DNA of 64,000 nt from Pseudomonas uvaldensis (GTDB lineage: Bacteria; Pseudomonadota; Gammaproteobacteria; Pseudomonadales; Pseudomonadaceae): positions 248,001 through 312,000 of the forward strand of contig NZ_JAIWKS010000006.1 of the NCBI RefSeq assembly GCF_021271205.1. The letters run 5' to 3'. Made by a program: the position numbers and the translations under genes. Positions 48,149 through 56,414 of the stretch are shown here, one piece after another (position 1 is the first letter of the stretch; the number at the start of each line of letters is the position of its first letter). The notes below the pieces were generated by a model. That model was given only the letters and a program-made list of their open reading frames with translations. It made no database searches and was not told the DNA's origin.

Positions 48149-49891
48149 TTAGAGGAACAAGCCGGGGCCCGGGCGACTTCCTTCGGGGAATCTGACGCCC
48201 ACTTTACCGATCTTGTTCCCGTCCATGGCCGCGACAGTCCACAAGGTGTTGTTCCACTCCACCTGGTCGCCGACTACTGGCGCACCGCCAACTTTCTGGG
48301 CGATGAAACGTCCCAGGGACATGTCCGGGTCGATGCCGTCGAGTTTCAATCCGTACAGTGCCGCAACCGCGGCCAGCTGGGCGTCTCCTTCGAGTACGAA
48401 GTCGCCGAAGAAGCGCAGATCGAGGCCTCGTTGTGGTGCCTGGCTGAACAGTTTTCCAAGGGCCGGCAAGTCGTGTTCATGGCCGATGACACACAGCAAA
48501 TCATTGACTTCCAGCACCGTACTACCCGACGGATGGAGCAATTGCTGGCCTCGAAACAGTGCCGCGATCCGGGTTCCGTCCGGCATTTTAAGGTCGCGCA
48601 AGGGCGAGCCGATGCACCACTTCTCTGCACCGAGCCGATAGATGAACAGTTCCCACTCGCTGGTGACGTGCACTTCCAGCGCGGCGCGGGATATCGGCAG
48701 GGGCTCGGGCGGGACGGTGACATGCAGCAGCTTGGCGACCCAGGGCAGGCTCGTACCCTGCACCAACAAGGACACCAGCACGATAAAGAACGCCAGGTTG
48801 AAATACAGTTGGGCATGGGGCAGCCCGGCCATCAGCGGGAACACCGCCAGGATGATCGGAACTGCGCCGCGCAGACCGACCCAGGAAATGAAGGCTTTCT
48901 CGCGACCGTGGAAAGCCCGGAACGGCATCAGGCCCACCACGACCGACAGGGGCCGTGCAAACAGGATCATCCACAGCGCCAGGCCCAGGGCAGGCAAGGC
49001 AATCGGCAACAGGTCATGGGGGGTGACCAGCAGACCCAGCACCAGGAACATGCCGATCTGCGCCAGCCAGGCCATGCCGTCGAGCATGTGCAGGATGCCG
49101 TGGCGGCTGCGCACCGGGCGGTTGCCCAGCACCAGGCCGCACAGGTACACCGCCAGGAAGCCACTGCCGTGCAGCGCGTTGGTCAAGGCAAACACGGCCA
49201 GCCCGCCGCTGATGACGAGGATCGGGTAGAGGCCGTTGGCCAGGTTGATCCGGTTGACCAGTTGCAGCATCAACCAGCCACCGCCCAGGCCGATCACCGC
49301 GCCGATGCCGAACTCGCGCACCAGATGCCCCAAGAGGCTCCAGTGTAGGCCGGTTTCTCCGCTGGCGAGCATGCCGATCAGGGTAACGGTCAGGAACACC
49401 GCCATGGGATCGTTGCTGCCGGACTCGATCTCGAGGGTAGCGCTTACCCGCTCGTTCAGGCCTTTGCCGCCCAGCAGCGAAAACACGGCCGCGGCGTCGG
49501 TCGAGCCGACAATGGCGCCGATCAGCAGGCCCTGGATCAGATTCAGGTTGAACAGCCACGCGGCTGCGAGTCCCGTCAGCCCGGTGGTGATCAGCACGCC
49601 GATGGTGGCCAGCGACAATGCCGGCCACAACGCCACCCGGAAACTGGAGACCCGTGTGCGCAAGCCACCGTCCAGCAGGATGACGGCCAGTGCAAGGTTG
49701 CCGACCAGGTAGGCCGTTGCGTAGTTATCGAAAAGAATGCCGGCGCCATCGACCCCGGCCACCATGCCCACGGCCAGAATGATCACCAGGATGGGGATGC
49801 CCAGGCGGGATGAAAGGGAACTGACCAGAATGCTCGCACCCACCAGCAACGCGCCGATCAAGAACAGGCTGTTGATGGTCGTCGCAGTCAA
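48149..49891 (-). CDS. nhaP2: K+/H+ antiporter, NhaP2/CvrA type
   Basis: 580 residues from TTG 49891. The start is chosen because CCCGGAG lies eight bases upstream and the family N-terminus is xTATTINSLFLIG, whereas a longer in-frame ATG 49988+ has no such support; E. coli CvrA is 578 residues. About 12 CPA1 membrane helices span 1-390 with SGSNDPMAVF as the ion-site ND motif. A TrkA-C-like domain (about 400-485) and a CorC_HlyC-type C-terminal domain follow. It exchanges K+ (or Na+) for protons. Confidence 0.92.
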   Translation of the reverse strand: MTATTINSLFLIGALLVGASILVSSLSSRLGIPILVIILAVGMVAGVDGAGILFDNYATAYLVGNLALAVILLDGGLRTRVSSFRVALWPALSLATIGVLITTGLTGLAAAWLFNLNLIQGLLIGAIVGSTDAAAVFSLLGGKGLNERVSATLEIESGSNDPMAVFLTVTLIGMLASGETGLHWSLLGHLVREFGIGAVIGLGGGWLMLQLVNRINLANGLYPILVISGGLAVFALTNALHGSGFLAVYLCGLVLGNRPVRSRHGILHMLDGMAWLAQIGMFLVLGLLVTPHDLLPIALPALGLALWMILFARPLSVVVGLMPFRAFHGREKAFISWVGLRGAVPIILAVFPLMAGLPHAQLYFNLAFFIVLVSLLVQGTSLPWVAKLLHVTVPPEPLPISRAALEVHVTSEWELFIYRLGAEKWCIGSPLRDLKMPDGTRIAALFRGQQLLHPSGSTVLEVNDLLCVIGHEHDLPALGKLFSQAPQRGLDLRFFGDFVLEGDAQLAAVAALYGLKLDGIDPDMSLGRFIAQKVGGAPVVGDQVEWNNTLWTVAAMDGNKIGKVGVRFPEGSRPGPGLFL

Positions 49892-49953
49892 AGGCAGTAC
49901 TCCGGGAAACTGAAAGACGGGCACAGGCTGACCATGCAGCCCGCGTGCCAGCG

Positions 49954-49984
49954 ATTCTAACCTGTTGAAATGCGATGCTGTCAA
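49954..49984 (-). promoter_or_regulatory. Candidate promoter of the antiporter gene
   Basis: Minus-strand TTGACA (49979-49984) and TAGAAT (49954-49959); the 19-base spacer is longer than ideal, but both hexamers are strong and the place is about 63 bases before the TTG start. Confidence 0.35.
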
Positions 49985-50083
49985 AAAGGTTTTGTGTCCG
50001 TCAGACACGCCTTCAGGATCCCCGCGTCTGATTCTGTATAAGGGAACAGAGCCAGACCGCGTGGATCCCGGCCATCGAGAGCC

Positions 50084-50102
50084 AAGGAGCCGAACGCTCC
50101 TT
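50084..50102 (-). terminator. Hairpin after the PAS chemoreceptor gene
   Basis: Seven-base perfect arms AAGGAGC and GCTCCTT with a five-base loop, directly downstream of the stop codon at 50104. No T-run follows. Confidence 0.4.
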
Positions 50103-50103
50103 C

Positions 50104-51459
50104 TCAGCCAACCCAGCCAACTGCCGTTTTCGGAATGACCTCGGACTCGTCGAGCTTGGATGCAAACATGCTCACGGCTTCGAGTGCGTCTGTCGTCCCG
50201 GTGCGGATCTGTACGATGACCGATCCGGCCTGGTCCGCCAGGGTCACACCGCGCAGGGCGCCTTCGTGGGTGACGTTCATGCTGGTGACGGCTTCGCGGG
50301 TTTCGGAAAGGATCATGCCGATCATCTCGGCAATCTCCGCTGTCGAGCGGCTTGTACGCCCTGCCAACTGGCGGACTTCATCGGCGACCACCGCGAAGCC
50401 CCGGCCCTGGTCACCGGCCCGCGCCGCTTCGATGGCTGCATTGAGGGCCAACAGGTTGGTCTGGTCGGCGATGCCGCGGATGGTGTTGACGATGGCGGTG
50501 ATCTCCTCCGAGCGCGATCCCAGTTGTCCGACAAGACGCGCGGACGCGCCGATATTGTCGGCGATCTGACGCATTTCCTTGGCTGTCTGGTGGATAACCT
50601 CGGCGCCCTGTTCGGCCACCCGCTCGGTCTCGGCGGAGATGTGGTAGGCGCGTGAGGCGCCGCGAGAGTCTTCCTCGAACTTTTCGACTCGTTCGGTGAT
50701 GTCGCTGGCGAACTTCACGACCTTGCATAACTTGCCTTCGGCATCGTAGACCGGGTTGTAGCTGGCTTCGAGCCAGACGACCTTGCCGTGCTTGCCTAGA
50801 CGCTTGTATTGACCGCTGAAGAATTCACCCGCATTCAAGCGCCGCCAGAAATCACTGTATTCCTGACTGTTCACCAGGTTTGGCTCACAGAACATCCGGT
50901 GATGTTTGCCCTGGAGTTCGGCCAGGGAGTAGTTCATGGTCTTCAGGAAGTTGTCGTTTGCGGTCAGGATGTGGCCGCTGAGGTCGAATTCGATCACCGC
51001 CATGGCGCGGTCGAGGGCTGCCAGCTTGCCTCGGATTTCCGCCTCGTTGGCGACCTTGGCAGTGACGTCCAGGGCGTACTTGACCACTTTCACCACGCGA
51101 TTGTGCTCATCGACCACGGGGTTATAGCTGGCTTCCAGCCATACCATCTGGCCGCGCCCGCTGCGCCGTTGGAAAGTCCCGGAAACGAACTGACCGGCGC
51201 GCAACTGGTTCCAGAATTCGCGGTACTCGGCGCTGCCTGCCAGAGCAGGGCTGCAGAAATCGCGGTGTGACAGGCTGGCCAACTGTTCTGCGCGGTAGCC
51301 CATGGTTTTCAGGAAATTGTCGTTCGCACGGAGCACTTTGCCGTCGGGACTGAACTCGACCACGGCCATCGACCGTTCCAAGGCGCCTACCAGTCCCTTG
51401 TATGTCGTTAATTCGGCTGTCCTAGCCGTCAGTTCACTTTTTAGAGTTGTATTAAACAT
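50104..51459 (-). CDS. bdlA: Soluble PAS-PAS chemoreceptor, BdlA-like
   Basis: 451-residue cytoplasmic methyl-accepting protein without membrane helices. Two PAS domains in tandem (about 25-125 and 148-247) are clearly related to each other, sharing RANDNFLKTM/TANDNFLKTM and VWLEASYNPV. The methyl-accepting signalling domain (about 260-440) has the conserved hairpin tip GIADQTNLLALNAAIEAAR. P. aeruginosa BdlA, a biofilm-dispersion regulator, has the same architecture; orthology is inferred. It is followed by a short hairpin. A weak sigma28-like box (TCAG, 15 bases, GTCGATAG) lies near 51503-51529. Confidence 0.78.
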   Translation of the reverse strand: MFNTTLKSELTARTAELTTYKGLVGALERSMAVVEFSPDGKVLRANDNFLKTMGYRAEQLASLSHRDFCSPALAGSAEYREFWNQLRAGQFVSGTFQRRSGRGQMVWLEASYNPVVDEHNRVVKVVKYALDVTAKVANEAEIRGKLAALDRAMAVIEFDLSGHILTANDNFLKTMNYSLAELQGKHHRMFCEPNLVNSQEYSDFWRRLNAGEFFSGQYKRLGKHGKVVWLEASYNPVYDAEGKLCKVVKFASDITERVEKFEEDSRGASRAYHISAETERVAEQGAEVIHQTAKEMRQIADNIGASARLVGQLGSRSEEITAIVNTIRGIADQTNLLALNAAIEAARAGDQGRGFAVVADEVRQLAGRTSRSTAEIAEMIGMILSETREAVTSMNVTHEGALRGVTLADQAGSVIVQIRTGTTDALEAVSMFASKLDESEVIPKTAVGWVG

Positions 51460-51651
51460 GACGTACCCTCGGCGAACCCGGAGATGACCGGACCATATCT
51501 CGCTATCGACATGCCGATGGCGGAACTGAAGGGGCAGGCGTAATCATGTTTCGGCGTCAAAAAATGCCGAATACAGTGATCAGGTTCTATAGGGGACCCT
51601 GGCAAACAAACGAAGGTGTTCCCAGGCTGGGTGCGGGAGCGCCGCCAGGAA

Positions 51652-51717
51652 CGCTCCGCGGGCTGGAAGACAGCCGCGGAGCGAGGCGAGGCATGCCCAC
51701 GTCAGACGTGGGAATGC
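51652..51717 (-). terminator. Tandem hairpins downstream of the transmembrane chemoreceptor gene
   Basis: Two stem-loops. Arms 51691-51702 and 51706-51717 (12 bp, one mismatch, CCCACGT core) sit eight bases after the chemoreceptor stop. Arms 51652-51665 and 51671-51683 (CGCTCCGCG core, one bulge) follow. No T-run, but the pair can block read-through into bdlA. Nothing else is seen in this 265-base gap. Confidence 0.45.
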
Positions 51718-51724
51718 TCAAAGG

Positions 51725-53350
51725 TCAGAGGCTGAAGCGCCCTACCATGCTGTTCAGGTCCACCGCCAGGCGCGACAGTTCGGCGCTGGCAGCGCTGGTC
51801 TGATTGGCGCCGGTGGCCGATTGCACCGACAGGTCGCGGATGTTCACCAGGTTGCGGTCGACTTCCCGGGCCACTTGGGCCTGTTCTTCGGCAGCGCTGG
51901 CGATCACCAGGTTGCGCTCGTTGATCTCGACGATGGCTGTGTTGATCGTGTCCAGGGACATGCCGGCGCCACGTGCAATATTCAGAGTCGACTCGGCACG
52001 TTCGGTGCTGTTGCGCATCGAGTCCACAGCCTGCTCGGTGCCGCTCTGGATGCTGCCGATCATGCGTTCGATTTCGCTGGTCGACTGCTGGGTGCGATGG
52101 GCCAGGGCACGGACCTCGTCCGCTACCACGGCGAAACCACGACCGGCCTCACCGGCCCGTGCCGCCTCGATGGCTGCGTTCAGGGCCAGCAGGTTGGTCT
52201 GGTCCGCCAGGCCACGAATCACGTCCAGAACCTTGCCGATGTCACGGGACTCGTCGGCCAGGTTGCCGATCAGTGTGGCGGTGCTCTGCACGTCGGCGCT
52301 CATGCGTTCGATGGCGCCAACCGTTTCCTGCACCAGATCCCGACCGTCGCCGGCGGAGGTGGTGGCATTTCTCGAGGCTTCGGAGGTGCTGACCGCGTTG
52401 CGCGCCACTTCTTCCACGGCGCTGGTCATTTCGTTCACCGCCGTAGCGGCCTGTTCGATTTCGTTGTTCTGCTGGGTCAGGCCCCGAGCGCTTTCGTCGG
52501 TGACGCTGTTGAGTTCTTCCGCGGCGGAGGCCAGTTGCGTGGCCGAGCCGGAAATACGCTGCAAGGTGTCCCGCAGTTTTTCCTGCATGGTCGACATCGC
52601 CCGCAGCAGGCGACCGGCTTCGTCGCTGCCATCGACAGTGATCGGCCGGGTCAGGTTGCCCTTGGCGATTTCTTCGGCGGCGTCCAGGGCATTGGCGATC
52701 GGGCGAGTAATGCTGTTGGTCAGCAGCCAGGCGAACAACAGGGTCAGGCCGGTGGCGATAACCAGCAGCGTGACGACCCAGTTGAATGCCATCGAATATT
52801 GCTGCGTTGCGCCTTGGTTCAGGGATTCGGCTTGCAGGTTGTTGATTTCCACCAAGCGGCCGATGGCCGCGTTGACGGCATCGGAATTACTCAGCAGTTC
52901 GGTGTTGAGCAAGGCGCGCAAGTCATCGATCTGGTTGTTGCGCGACAGGGTTTTCATCCGATCTTCAAGCTGACGGTACTGGCCCAGCAGTTGTACCAAT
53001 TGGTCATAGGCGGCGCGTTCATCCGCAGCGCTGATGAGTTTTTCATACGCGGCCTGGGCAGTGTGCAACTGTTGGTTGCGCTGATCGAACAGCTCATAGG
53101 TTTTCTGTTGGATGTCCGCTTCACGGTTGACCAACAAGCGATAGGACAGCACTCGCAGGCGCAGCGAGAGCTGGGTGAACTCGTTGAGGGCCTTGATGCT
53201 GGGCACGCTGTTCTCGACGATATTCTCGCCGGAGGTGCGGATCTTGCTCATCTGGCTCAGGGCAAATACCCCGAGGGCCAGCATCAGGGCGCCGATCAGG
53301 GCAAACCCCAGGAACGCCCGTGGCGCGATATTCATATTACGTAGAGACAT
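51725..53350 (-). CDS. Transmembrane methyl-accepting chemotaxis protein
   Basis: 541 residues. Membrane helix 1 (about 11-31, AFLGFALIGALMLALGVFAL), a four-helix-bundle periplasmic sensor (about 35-190), membrane helix 2 (about 191-211, WVVTLLVIATGLTLLFAWLL), HAMP (about 212-265) and the cytoplasmic signalling domain with the hairpin tip GLADQTNLLALNAAIEAAR near residue 383. The C-terminus VGRFSL has no CheR-tether pentapeptide. Ligand unknown. A sigma28-type promoter lies just upstream. Confidence 0.92.
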   Translation of the reverse strand: MSLRNMNIAPRAFLGFALIGALMLALGVFALSQMSKIRTSGENIVENSVPSIKALNEFTQLSLRLRVLSYRLLVNREADIQQKTYELFDQRNQQLHTAQAAYEKLISAADERAAYDQLVQLLGQYRQLEDRMKTLSRNNQIDDLRALLNTELLSNSDAVNAAIGRLVEINNLQAESLNQGATQQYSMAFNWVVTLLVIATGLTLLFAWLLTNSITRPIANALDAAEEIAKGNLTRPITVDGSDEAGRLLRAMSTMQEKLRDTLQRISGSATQLASAAEELNSVTDESARGLTQQNNEIEQAATAVNEMTSAVEEVARNAVSTSEASRNATTSAGDGRDLVQETVGAIERMSADVQSTATLIGNLADESRDIGKVLDVIRGLADQTNLLALNAAIEAARAGEAGRGFAVVADEVRALAHRTQQSTSEIERMIGSIQSGTEQAVDSMRNSTERAESTLNIARGAGMSLDTINTAIVEINERNLVIASAAEEQAQVAREVDRNLVNIRDLSVQSATGANQTSAASAELSRLAVDLNSMVGRFSL

Positions 53351-53404
53351 GGGAAGTACCGGGAAAAGCGCGTCCGTGCGGAGCTGTGGCGGGTATGTAC
53401 AGAC

Positions 53405-53431
53405 TTATCGGACATACGAATGAAGTCTTGA
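53405..53431 (-). promoter_or_regulatory. Candidate sigma28 (FliA) promoter of the chemoreceptor gene
   Basis: Minus strand: TCAA (53428-53431), exactly 15 bases, TCCGATAA (53405-53412). The flagellar consensus is TAAA-N15-GCCGATAA, so 10 of 12 positions match with the correct spacing. It lies about 55 bases before ATG 53350. Confidence 0.55.
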
Positions 53432-53606
53432 GTGGGGTGGGGCCTTTTGTCGCAGAGCATCCCGGCAAAGCGACGAAGGGTAGGAACCAGACTCCTCGTT
53501 CACAGTCTTTACGACTCGCCAGCGAAGTACCGCCGCCGCTGGACCGTGGCATTGGCGGTCACTTTTCTTTATCGTACGCGCCCCCTGAAAAAGCCTGGAA
53601 ATCAAT

Positions 53607-53837
53607 ATGTTGGAAACATCCCTCAGCCAGCTGGAGCAACTGGTCAACGACCTGGTGCAACAGAACCGTCATCTCGCCGGCCTGAATGAAACCCTGAGCG
53701 CGGAGCTTGCCAGGGCCAAGGACGAAAACGAGAGCCTGCAACTGAGCCTGATGGAACAGGAAGAGCTGCACGGTGCCACCGCCGCCCGTATCCAGGCGCT
53801 GATCGAGCGCGCCAGCACCGGCCCTGTCAGCGCATGA
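53607..53837 (+). CDS. Small coiled-coil protein (TIGR02449/ZapB-like), partner of a ZapA-like protein
   Basis: 76 residues, almost entirely predicted coiled coil (LETSLSQLEQLVNDLVQQN, then LSAELARAKDENESLQ). The stop overlaps the next ATG in ATGA, so the two proteins are coexpressed. The small coiled-coil plus ZapA pairing is typical of Pseudomonas division loci, but this sequence is unlike the canonical PA5226-type protein. Confidence 0.65.
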   Translation: MLETSLSQLEQLVNDLVQQNRHLAGLNETLSAELARAKDENESLQLSLMEQEELHGATAARIQALIERASTGPVSA

Positions 53838-54136
53838 AGCAGGGTGTCAATGGGGTGACTGTCATCTCTATCCTGGGAGAGGACTATTCGATCAAGGCCC
53901 CGGCCGGGCAGGAGCAGGCTCTGCTGGACGCCGCAGCGATGCTCAAGACGGCCCTGGCCGATACCAAGCGCAAATACCCGACACTGATCGGCGATCGGCT
54001 GTTGGTGTTGACGGCCATGAACCTGTGTTCGCAGCAGATTGAAATGCAGAAGCAGCATGAGGCCGAGCTCGACCGTTACCAGGAGCAGGTCAGCGCCACG
54101 GTGGATGTCATTGCCAAGACGATCCAGCAGGCCTGA
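53834..54136 (+). CDS. ZapA-like cell division protein (second type)
   Basis: 100 residues. The N-terminus VTVISILGEDYSIKAPAGQEQALLDAAAML matches the ZapA globular domain and the rest is a long coiled coil (MNLCSQQIEMQKQHEAELD). ZapA binds and bundles FtsZ. It overlaps the coiled-coil gene by four bases. It is not at the usual ygfB/zapA/ssrS/ygfA locus: the flanks here are a chemoreceptor and an acyl-CoA dehydrogenase, and no 6S RNA-like sequence is seen downstream. Confidence 0.75.
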   Translation: MKQGVNGVTVISILGEDYSIKAPAGQEQALLDAAAMLKTALADTKRKYPTLIGDRLLVLTAMNLCSQQIEMQKQHEAELDRYQEQVSATVDVIAKTIQQA

Positions 54137-54152
54137 ATGGATCGAGAATGAC

Positions 54153-54310
54153 TGTGGGAGCGGTCTTGCTCGCGAAGGCGGTGTGTCAGCAGGCACATAT
54201 GTAGCTGACACACCGCTTTCGCGAGCAAGCCCGCTCCTACAGTGGATTTGGATGGCCGCTCAATCAGTGTTTACAGCAGAACTACTATGGGAGCGAGCCT
54301 GCTCGCGATA
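54153..54310. repeat. REP-like doublet plus a third partial unit
   Basis: Arms 54153-54189 and 54205-54241 are imperfect complements starting TGTGGGAGCGG, with a GTGTGTCAG inner stem. A further unit, ATGGGAGCGAGCCTGCTCGCGA, lies near 54286-54308. Same family as 16271-16360 and 56262-56349. It fills the 202-base gap between the zapA-like and acyl-CoA dehydrogenase genes, which converge. Confidence 0.75.
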
Positions 54311-54338
54311 GCGATTTGAGTCCGTTGCAAAAGCCGGA

Positions 54339-56141
54339 TCAGAACCACTCATCCCGCATCCCCAGGCACGTATCGTCCCGCGCCTCGAGCAATGCCAGCT
54401 CATGGTGGCAACCGGGAACTTCCCAGGTCAGGAAGTACCGCGCCGCTTGCAGCTTGCCTTTATAGAAGTCGCTGTCCGCGGCGTTGCCCCTGGCCAGCCC
54501 TTCTACGGCACGAATGGCTTGTTCCAGCCAGCGCCAGCCGATCACCATGTGGCCGAATACCTTGAGGTACAGCGCCGAGTTGGCGAGGCTGCTGTTGACC
54601 TTGCCTTGAGCCAGGTCCGTCAGCAGGCCAAGGGTGACCGTTTGCAGGTTCGCCACCAGGGTTTCCAGCGGCTGGCGCAGTGGCGTCAGTGTATCGTATG
54701 CCTGGGCGCGTTCGGTGGTGTCGGCTACCAGGCGGATCAGTTGCTTGAGCCCGGCGCCGCCATTCTGCGCCAGCTTGCGCCCCAGAAGGTCCAGGGACTG
54801 GATACCATGGGTGCCCTCGTGAATAGGGTTCAGGCGATTGTCGCGGTAATACTGCTCTACCGGGTATTCGCGGGTGTAGCCATGACCGCCGAGAATCTGG
54901 ATCGCCAGCTCGTTGGCCTTCAGGCAAAACTCCGAGGGCCAGGATTTGACGATTGGAGTCAGCAAGTCCAACAGTTCATGGGCACGCCGGCGTTCGGCAT
55001 CGCTCTCGAGTGTGGTGGTGTCGTCGAACAGTCGCGCCGCGTACAGGCCCAGGTCGAACGCGCCTTCCACATAGGCTTTCTGGGTCAGCAGCATGCGGCG
55101 CACGTCGGCGTGCTGGATGATCGCCACGGGGGCGGTGGTCGGGTCCTTGCTGTCGGGCAACCGACCCTGGGGACGCTCGCGAGCGTATTCCAGTGAATAC
55201 AGGTAGCCGGCGTACCCCAGCATTACCGCGCCCATGCCGACGCCGATCCGTGCCTCGTTCATCATCTGGAACATGTAGCTCAGGCCATGGTGCGGTTTCC
55301 CCACGAGGTAACCGACACAGTCGCCATTGTCGCCGAAGTTCAGTGCTGTGGAGGTGGTGCCGCGCCAGCCCATCTTGTGGAACAACCCGGCCAGCAGCAC
55401 GTCGTTACGCTTGCCGAGGCTACCGTCGTCGTTGACCAGGAACTTGGGCACGATAAACAGCGAAATCCCTTTAACGCCGGGCGGCGCGTCCGGCAGTTTC
55501 GCCAGGACCATGTGCACGATGTTTTCCGACAGCGGATGATCACCGCCGGAGATGAAAATCTTGTTGCCCTTGAGTCGATAAGTGCCGTCGGGTGCGGGTT
55601 CGGCACGGGTGCGGATATCCGACAGTGAAGAGCCCGCGTGGGGTTCGGTCAGAGCCATGGTGCCGAAGAAGCGACCGTCGATCATCGGTTGCAGGAAGCG
55701 GCGCTTCTGCGCCTCGTCGCCGAAGCTTTCGATCAGGTTCGCCGCGCCCATGGTCAGGAACGGATAAGACGTCGATGCGGCATTGGCCGATTGGAAATGC
55801 GCGAAGCAGGCCTGGGACAGCAGCGTCGGCAATTGCATGCCGCCTGCCTCGAAACTGCGCGCAGCGTTGAGGAAGCCTGCCTCCAGGAAGGCGTCCACCG
55901 CGGGTTTCACTTCCGGAATCAGGATGGCCTGACCGTCTTCGTAGCGCGGCTCGTTCTCATCGTTCTTGCGGTTGTGCGGCGCGAAATATTTCTCGGCGAT
56001 GTTGCGGGCCGTACCAATGGCCGCGTCGAAGGTTTCGCGGGTGTGCTCGGCGAACCGCTCGCGCTGGGTCAGACCCTCGGCGTCGAGGACTTCATACAGC
56101 TCGAAAGCCAGGTTGCGGGAACTGAGCAGCGTCTCGGACAT
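54339..56141 (-). CDS. Acyl-CoA dehydrogenase (long form)
   Basis: FAD enzyme that introduces the first double bond in acyl-CoA beta-oxidation. 600 residues with three acyl-CoA dehydrogenase domains plus a C-terminal extension (about 470-600). Visible motifs are FGTMALTEPHAGSSLSDI (FAD/substrate), GNKIFISGGDH and the catalytic Glu near residue 442 in IHEGTHGIQSLDLLGR. Substrate chain length not predictable. Alone between two repeat-filled gaps. Confidence 0.93.
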   Translation of the reverse strand: MSETLLSSRNLAFELYEVLDAEGLTQRERFAEHTRETFDAAIGTARNIAEKYFAPHNRKNDENEPRYEDGQAILIPEVKPAVDAFLEAGFLNAARSFEAGGMQLPTLLSQACFAHFQSANAASTSYPFLTMGAANLIESFGDEAQKRRFLQPMIDGRFFGTMALTEPHAGSSLSDIRTRAEPAPDGTYRLKGNKIFISGGDHPLSENIVHMVLAKLPDAPPGVKGISLFIVPKFLVNDDGSLGKRNDVLLAGLFHKMGWRGTTSTALNFGDNGDCVGYLVGKPHHGLSYMFQMMNEARIGVGMGAVMLGYAGYLYSLEYARERPQGRLPDSKDPTTAPVAIIQHADVRRMLLTQKAYVEGAFDLGLYAARLFDDTTTLESDAERRRAHELLDLLTPIVKSWPSEFCLKANELAIQILGGHGYTREYPVEQYYRDNRLNPIHEGTHGIQSLDLLGRKLAQNGGAGLKQLIRLVADTTERAQAYDTLTPLRQPLETLVANLQTVTLGLLTDLAQGKVNSSLANSALYLKVFGHMVIGWRWLEQAIRAVEGLARGNAADSDFYKGKLQAARYFLTWEVPGCHHELALLEARDDTCLGMRDEWF

Positions 56142-56261
56142 GGCGGCCTACCTTTCTTTGGAATGGGCCGAGTCTAGGCGGGGGAATAGAGGTTGAACAG
56201 GATGATTGACGACAGTGATGCAGCGGTGAGGGTGACACTAATCCAATGTGGGAGCGAGCCT

Positions 56262-56349
56262 TGTGGGAGCAAGGCTTGCCCGCGATGAAAGCGCCGCAGT
56301 CCTCTTGAGTACTGCAGTGCCTGGATCGCGAGCAAGCTTTGCTCCCACA
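56262..56349. repeat. REP-like inverted repeat, acyl-CoA dehydrogenase/putA gap
   Basis: Arms 56262-56286 and 56325-56349 begin TGTGGGAGCAAGGC and end GCTCCCACA; the 38-base spacer contains the smaller palindrome GCAGT..ACTGC. A truncated unit (TGTGGGAGCGAGCC, 56247-56260) precedes it. Confidence 0.78.
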
Positions 56350-56377
56350 GAGTCCTCCCTACAAGGGGGATTCGATT

Positions 56378-56404
56378 GCCAGGCACCCTTTGCGGATGCC
56401 TGGC
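56378..56404 (-). terminator. Hairpin after putA
   Basis: Eight-base arms GCCAGGCA and TGCCTGGC around an 11-base loop, 10 bases beyond the putA stop. No T-run. Confidence 0.45.
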
Positions 56405-56414
56405 TTGCAGTGGT

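Noticed and set aside
49892..49988. Longer start for the antiporter gene (619 residues)
   Set aside because: The extra residues are not membrane-like, the upstream start lacks a ribosome-binding site, and the TTG at 49891 gives the family length.
54137..54338. 6S RNA (ssrS) expected after a zapA gene
   Set aside because: The gap is filled by REP-like repeats; I see no long bulged hairpin typical of 6S RNA.
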